From Closterium sp. Naga37s-1 (taxonomy: Eukaryota > Streptophyta > Zygnematophyceae > Desmidiales > Closteriaceae): a DNA stretch of 64,000 nucleotides. The position numbers and the translations under genes are program-made. This document shows, piece after piece, positions 60,601 through 64,000 of this stretch. A model generated the notes under the pieces. That model did not search any database, was not told where the DNA came from, and saw only the letters and a list, made by a program, of their open reading frames with translations. The stretch lies in contig CANJKZ010000952.1 in assembly GCA_947471745.1 (NCBI GenBank), positions 452,001-516,000 of the forward strand, written 5' to 3'. The stretch's first letter is position 1. Every line of letters starts with the position of its first letter.

Positions 60601-63600
60601 TGACCCCAAAAGCTGAATGCTGCAGGTGGAGAGGGTTGAGGAAAGAGACGGAGATGGAGAGCGGCCCTGCAAAGTCCTTCTTTGCGAAGTCTTAAAAAGC
60701 CAGGTCACTTGGCCCGTTGGTGCACCACACAGTGCAGTGCATCTGCATCCTCTCTTCCACCATACGTGCACGTGAGATACAATGCGTCGGCTGCTACTTG
60801 TGTAGCATGCGTGCAAGTGGAATATCATTGACTCTTCTGCCCCACCCCCCTCTACCACATGCCTCCTCCACTATTTCGCCCATTTCCCACACTTCCCTAT
60901 CCCCCCCTTCCTCCTCCTGCCCTCTTTCACTTTCCTGCCCCCATCCTCCCTCACCGTTTCGGCGTCCCGCCATCCCCTCCCCACTCAAACCCCCTCATCC
61001 GCTTTCTCATCTCCCGTCCCCTCCCCGTTCCCCAATCCCCATCCCCTCTTCCCCCATCCCCATCCCCTCGTCCCCCATCCCCATCCCCTCTTCCCCCATC
61101 CCCATCCCCTCTTCCCCCATCCCCATGCCCTCTTCCCCCATCCCCATCCCCTCGTCCCCCATCCCCATCCCCTCTTCCCCCATCCCCATCCCCTCTTCCC
61201 CCATCCCCATGCCCTCTTCCCCCATCCCCATCCCCTCTTCCCCCATCCCCATCCCCTCGTCCCCCATCCCCATCCCCTCTTCCCCCATCCCCATCCCCTC
61301 TTCCCCCATCCCCATCCCCTCTTCCCCCATCCCCATCCCCTCGTCCCCCATCCCCATCCCCTCTTCCCCCATCCCCATCCCCTCTTCCCCCATCCCCATG
61401 CCCTCTTCCCCCATCCCCATCCCCTCTTCCCCCATCCCCATCCCCTCTTCCCCCATCCCCATCCCCATCCCCATCCCCTCTTCCCCCATCCCCATCCCCT
61501 CTTCCCCCATCCCCATGCCCTCTTCCCCCATCCCCATCCCCTCTTCCCCCATCCCCATCCCCTCGTCCCCCATCCCCATCCCCTCTTCCCCCATCCCCAT
61601 GCCCTCTTCCCCCATCCCCATGCCCTCTTCCCCCATCCCCATGCCCTCTTCCCCCATCCCCATCCCCTCTTCCCCCATCCCCATCCCCTCTTCCCCCATC
61701 CCCATCCCCTCTTCCCCCATCCCCATCCCCTCGTCCCCCATCCCCATCCCCTCTTCCCCCATCCCCATCCCCTCTTCCCCCATCCCCATGCCCTCTTCCC
61801 CCATCCCCATCCCCTCGTCCCCCATCCCCATCCCCTCTTCCCCCATCCCCATCCCCTCTTCCCCCATCCCCATGCCCTCTTCCCCCATCCCCATCCCCTC
61901 TTCCCCCATCCCCATCCCCTCTTCCCCCATCCCCATCCCCTCTTCCCCCATCCCCATCCCCTCTTCCCCCATCCCCATGCCCTCTTCCCCCATCCCCATC
62001 CCCTCTTCCCCCATCCCCATCCCCTCGTCCCCCATCCCCATCCCCTCTTCCCCCATCCCCATGCCCTCTTCCCCCATCCCCATGCCCTCTTCCCCCATCC
62101 CCATGCCCTCTTCCCCCATCCCCATCCCCTCTTCCCCCATCCCCATCCCCTCGTCCCCCATCCCCATCCCCTCGTCCCCCATCCCCATCCCCTCTTCCCC
62201 CATCCCCATGCCCTCTTCCCCCATCCCCATGCCCTCTTCCCCCATCCCCATGCCCTCTTCCCCCATCCCCATCCCCTCTTCCCCCATCCCCATCCCCTCT
62301 TCCCCCATCCCCATCCCCTCTTCCCCCATCCCCATCCCCTCTTTCCCCGATCCCCATCCCCTCTTCCCCATCCCCATCCCCATCCCCTCTTCCCATCCCC
62401 TCTTCCCCATCCCCTCTTCCCCATCCCCTCTTCCCCATCCCCATCCCCATCCCCTCTTCCCATCCCCTCTTCCCATCCCCTCTTCCCATCCCCTCCCTCC
62501 TCCCTCAACCCTGCAGGCGGCTCCCCAAGCCACAGGGCCAGTCAGTAGGGTCCTTCCGCTCAGGGCTGGCCACTCTCACTCGCGCCATGGCTGACCGGTA
62601 GGTATGGCAGGGCTCACCGGTAGGAGTGGCAGGGCTGACAGGTAGGCTCGGTAGCAGGGATGTCAGGGCTGGTTGGTAGGTCTGGTAGAAGAATTGGGAG
62701 CACTGGTTGGTAAGTTTGGGTGGCAGGAGTGGCAGGGTCGGCAAGAAGGTTTGGGCAGCTGATGGGAATAGGTGGCAGGTATGGCGTGGCAGGTTTGCAA
62801 GTGGTTGCAGTAGTCTCAACCACAATTCAAAGTGGTGGCAACAAGTAAACCCATTGTTTTCCTACCTCCACTGGTTTTTCTCGCTCTCCTCGCCCCTGTT
62901 CCCTCCCCCTCTCCCCCCTCCCCAACCTTCCCCTCCCACAGCCGGGGAAGCAGGGTACGAGTGGGGAGTTTTTTTTTTTAGGTACCTCGTCAGAAAAAAT
63001 CTTCCTTCTCCCCCCGTCTCTCAACCCCCTCTGTCTCTTGTCCCTCTCTTTGCTGTCCCCCACCCTTCAATCCCCGTTCCCCCCTTTTGCCCCACAGCCT
63101 GGGCAGCAGGGTGCGAGTGGGGTGGCGACTGGTGGGCATGCAGCAGCGGGCAGGACGGGGGCCTGTGCTCACGTACGACACGATTTCTCTTAAGGTGCCT
63201 CAAACAAATAGGCTCCCCAACCCCTTCCATCCCCCCTCCCCCCACAGCCTGGGGACCAGAGTGTGGGTGGGGTGGCGGCTGGTGGGCATGCAGCAGCGGG
63301 CAGGACGGGGGGCCGTGCTGACGTACGACACGCCACGTGGCACCACACGAGTGGCCGCGCGCTCCGTGCTGCTCACCGTGCCTGCTTACGTTGCTGCTGA
63401 CGTCATCAGGGCTTTCTCTGTGAGGGCCGCTGCTCTTCCTGCTCCCCCCCAGCAGTAAACATGTTTCCTCTGGGTGTGGGGAGGCATATGTCGAAAGAAA
63501 TACTACATAGAGATAGAGTGCTTCCCTCCCTTTATTTCCTCTGAATCATCCATCGTTCACCCCCACTGCTCCAACCCCATCCATCCACTACTCCATCGGC

Positions 63601-64000
63601 TTCACTCGCGCCCTCTTCGCTTCTACTTTCGCACTCTGCCCCATTTCCAGTCGTCAAAAGCCCTCCGGTGTGCCATCAGTAGCACTCTCCTTCGAGAGGC
63701 ATGACGCCAAGAGCCTTTCCTCTCATGCGCCCCACCTTGCCTCTCTCCTCTAGGGAAACTCCTTCCCTCCGTTCCACCCTCACCCCGCCCTCTCCCCCTT
63801 GCCCCTCCCCCACACAGACCCACCCTCTCCCCTCCCGCAACCCTTTTCCTCACATCGGTCCCTCTGTCCGCCCTCCCCTCCGAGCCCACAACAGCAGCAG
63901 CCCTGGCAGCCATACCCTACCCGCCCATGGCATCCGTGGCTCTTTCCTACCCTGCTGCTTCCGTCAGGGAGGGGGCGGGGTGGGCAGGGGGGCTTGTGAG
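57683..64000 (+). CDS. PPOX: Protoporphyrinogen oxidase, plastid type (exons 1-7, 3' end beyond window)
   Basis: Oxidises protoporphyrinogen IX to protoporphyrin IX with FAD and oxygen, the last step shared by haem and chlorophyll synthesis, in the plastid. Exons with matching phases: 57683-58303, 58739-58921, 59428-59521, 60217-60376, 62517-62597, 63248-63419 (or alternative 63098-63194), 63885-64000 onward. Residues 1 to about 130 are Arg/Ser/Pro-rich, fitting a transit peptide. [18 protein letters not shown] (about 133-150) is the FAD-binding GxGxxG fold. Then [105 protein letters not shown] and [13 protein letters not shown] follow the family order. The FAD-binding C-terminus is outside the window. 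Confidence 0.93.
58344..58447 (+). repeat. Pseudo-exon 1: duplicate of PPOX exon 1 end
   Basis: Repeats about 58205-58310, including the exon end (GATGCCATGCTGCAGTGCGCT) and its GTGAGT donor, within intron 1. It carries an in-frame TGA (TTCGTG-TGA). Similarity is high, so the duplication is fairly recent or conserved. Confidence 0.85.
58604..58661 (+). repeat. Pseudo-exon 2: duplicate of PPOX exon 2 start
   Basis: Resembles 58739-58796, with its own CAG acceptor: CTCCACTGTGGCATTCTCCC here against CTCGACTGCGGCATTCTCCC. The copy stops after CGCCTCGCTAC, so only the first third of the exon was duplicated. Confidence 0.85.
59111..59206 (+). repeat. Pseudo-exon 3a: duplicate of PPOX exon 3
   Basis: GGCAGCAAGGAGGAGAGTGT and GAGCTCGCAGCTGCTGCAC match the start and end of exon 3 (59428-59521), with an altered middle. 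Confidence 0.75.
59287..59330 (+). repeat. Pseudo-exon 3b: shorter duplicate of PPOX exon 3
   Basis: CTGCAGCAAGGAGGAGAGTG followed by GTCGCAACCTTGGCTC, a second partial copy of exon 3 with an internal deletion. Confidence 0.7.
60397..60495 (+). repeat. Pseudo-exon 4: partial duplicate of PPOX exon 4
   Basis: GCGCATGGAGGC(A/T)GA...GGGATAATGCAGCTGGGGA...GAGAGGAAGG resembles the second half of exon 4, just downstream of its donor and in intron 4. Frame and ends are degraded. Confidence 0.7.
61023..62500 (+). repeat. 21 bp minisatellite in PPOX intron 4
   Basis: About sixty copies of a 21 bp unit (CCCCTCTTCCCCCATCCCCAT) with two common variants (CGTCCC for CTTCCC; ATGCCC for ATCCCC), degrading after about 62340 into shorter CCCATCCCCTCTTC units. 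The plus (coding) strand is almost only pyrimidine plus A; the template strand is G-rich. Long ORFs through it in five of six frames are repeat artefacts. Confidence 0.95.
62937..62975 (+). repeat. Short duplicate of PPOX exon 6 start
   Basis: CACAGCCGGGGAAGCAGGGTACGAGTGGGG resembles the acceptor and first codons of exon 6a (CACAGCCTGGGCAGCAGGGTGCGAGTGGGG). It breaks off before the GWRLVGM codons. Confidence 0.65.
63098..63194 (+). repeat. Exon 6a: duplicate alternative to PPOX exon 6
   Basis: Codes for [20 protein letters not shown] and [11 protein letters not shown], then an AAG-GTGCCT donor. It has the same acceptor phase as exon 6b (63248), which reads [20 protein letters not shown] and continues through the conserved [11 protein letters not shown]. 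Only 6b carries the full domain, so 6a is either a pseudo-exon or an alternative first part that would duplicate the segment if both were joined. Confidence 0.8.
63420..63884 (+). other. PPOX intron 6
   Basis: Donor GTGAGG at 63420, pyrimidine-rich interior and CCGAG acceptor at 63884. With this choice the joined residues keep the exact family spacing between the FS and YPP positions. A second possible donor (GTAAAC at 63455) would give the wrong phase. Confidence 0.7.

Noticed and set aside
60717..62601. Long ORFs with Pro-Ile-Pro, Gly-Asp or Gly-Trp heptad repeats in five frames
   Set aside because: They are translations of the 21 bp minisatellite inside PPOX intron 4; all frames are open because the unit is a multiple of three without stops.
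63420..63458. Extension of PPOX exon 6b to a TAA at 63456
   Set aside because: A stop here would remove the conserved C-terminus, and the next exon (63885 on) matches the family with exact spacing if the donor at 63420 is used.

Overview
The window is nuclear DNA from a green-plant lineage. It carries spliced genes with GT-AG introns, a plastid-type protoporphyrinogen oxidase, and many LTR retrotransposons primed by initiator tRNA-Met. The high GC, pyrimidine-rich introns, short-LTR Copia elements and Gly/Ala/Pro-rich coding repeats suggest a streptophyte (charophyte) alga. That taxonomic placement is inference; no marker in the window proves it.

Layout: (1) 1-3485, minus strand: the 5' exons of an unrecognised spliced gene, running off the left edge. 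(2) 4850-29351, minus: one old Ty3/gypsy chromovirus flanked by TTGTT. Its body is split by Copia-A (5360-~12006, which itself holds a TRIM at 6128-6504) and by Copia-B (15305-28029), and Copia-B is split by Copia-C (16451-22561). (3) 30041-38000: two decayed hAT (ZNF862-like) transposase genes, one interrupted by a ~760 bp inverted-repeat element, with a non-autonomous Copia-like element (Copia-H) between them. (4) 38429-53678, minus: Copia-D, whose 5' LTR is hit by a second TRIM and by Copia-E, followed by Copia-F. (5) 53690-57064: a LINE fragment and a truncated Copia-G. (6) 57683-64000, plus: exons 1-7 of a plastid protoporphyrinogen oxidase (PPOX) gene, open at the right edge. Its introns contain partial duplicates of its own exons and a 1.3 kb 21-bp minisatellite.

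Only the two edge genes look like functioning host genes. The rest is a layered transposon bed. Target-site duplications allow the insertion order to be read, and LTR divergence agrees with it: about 15 differences in 279 bp for Ty3, about 5 in 131 for Copia-B, 3 in 136 for Copia-C, 2 in 129 for Copia-E and 0 in 142 for TRIM-1.

The most notable observations are: a short hairpin plus GGGCCCACC just 3' of the primer-binding site in several otherwise different Copia elements; a TRIM family whose LTR/internal junction forms a tRNA-like RNA polymerase III promoter; and partial exon duplications inside the introns of both host genes. All calls were made by reading the sequence; no database search was run.
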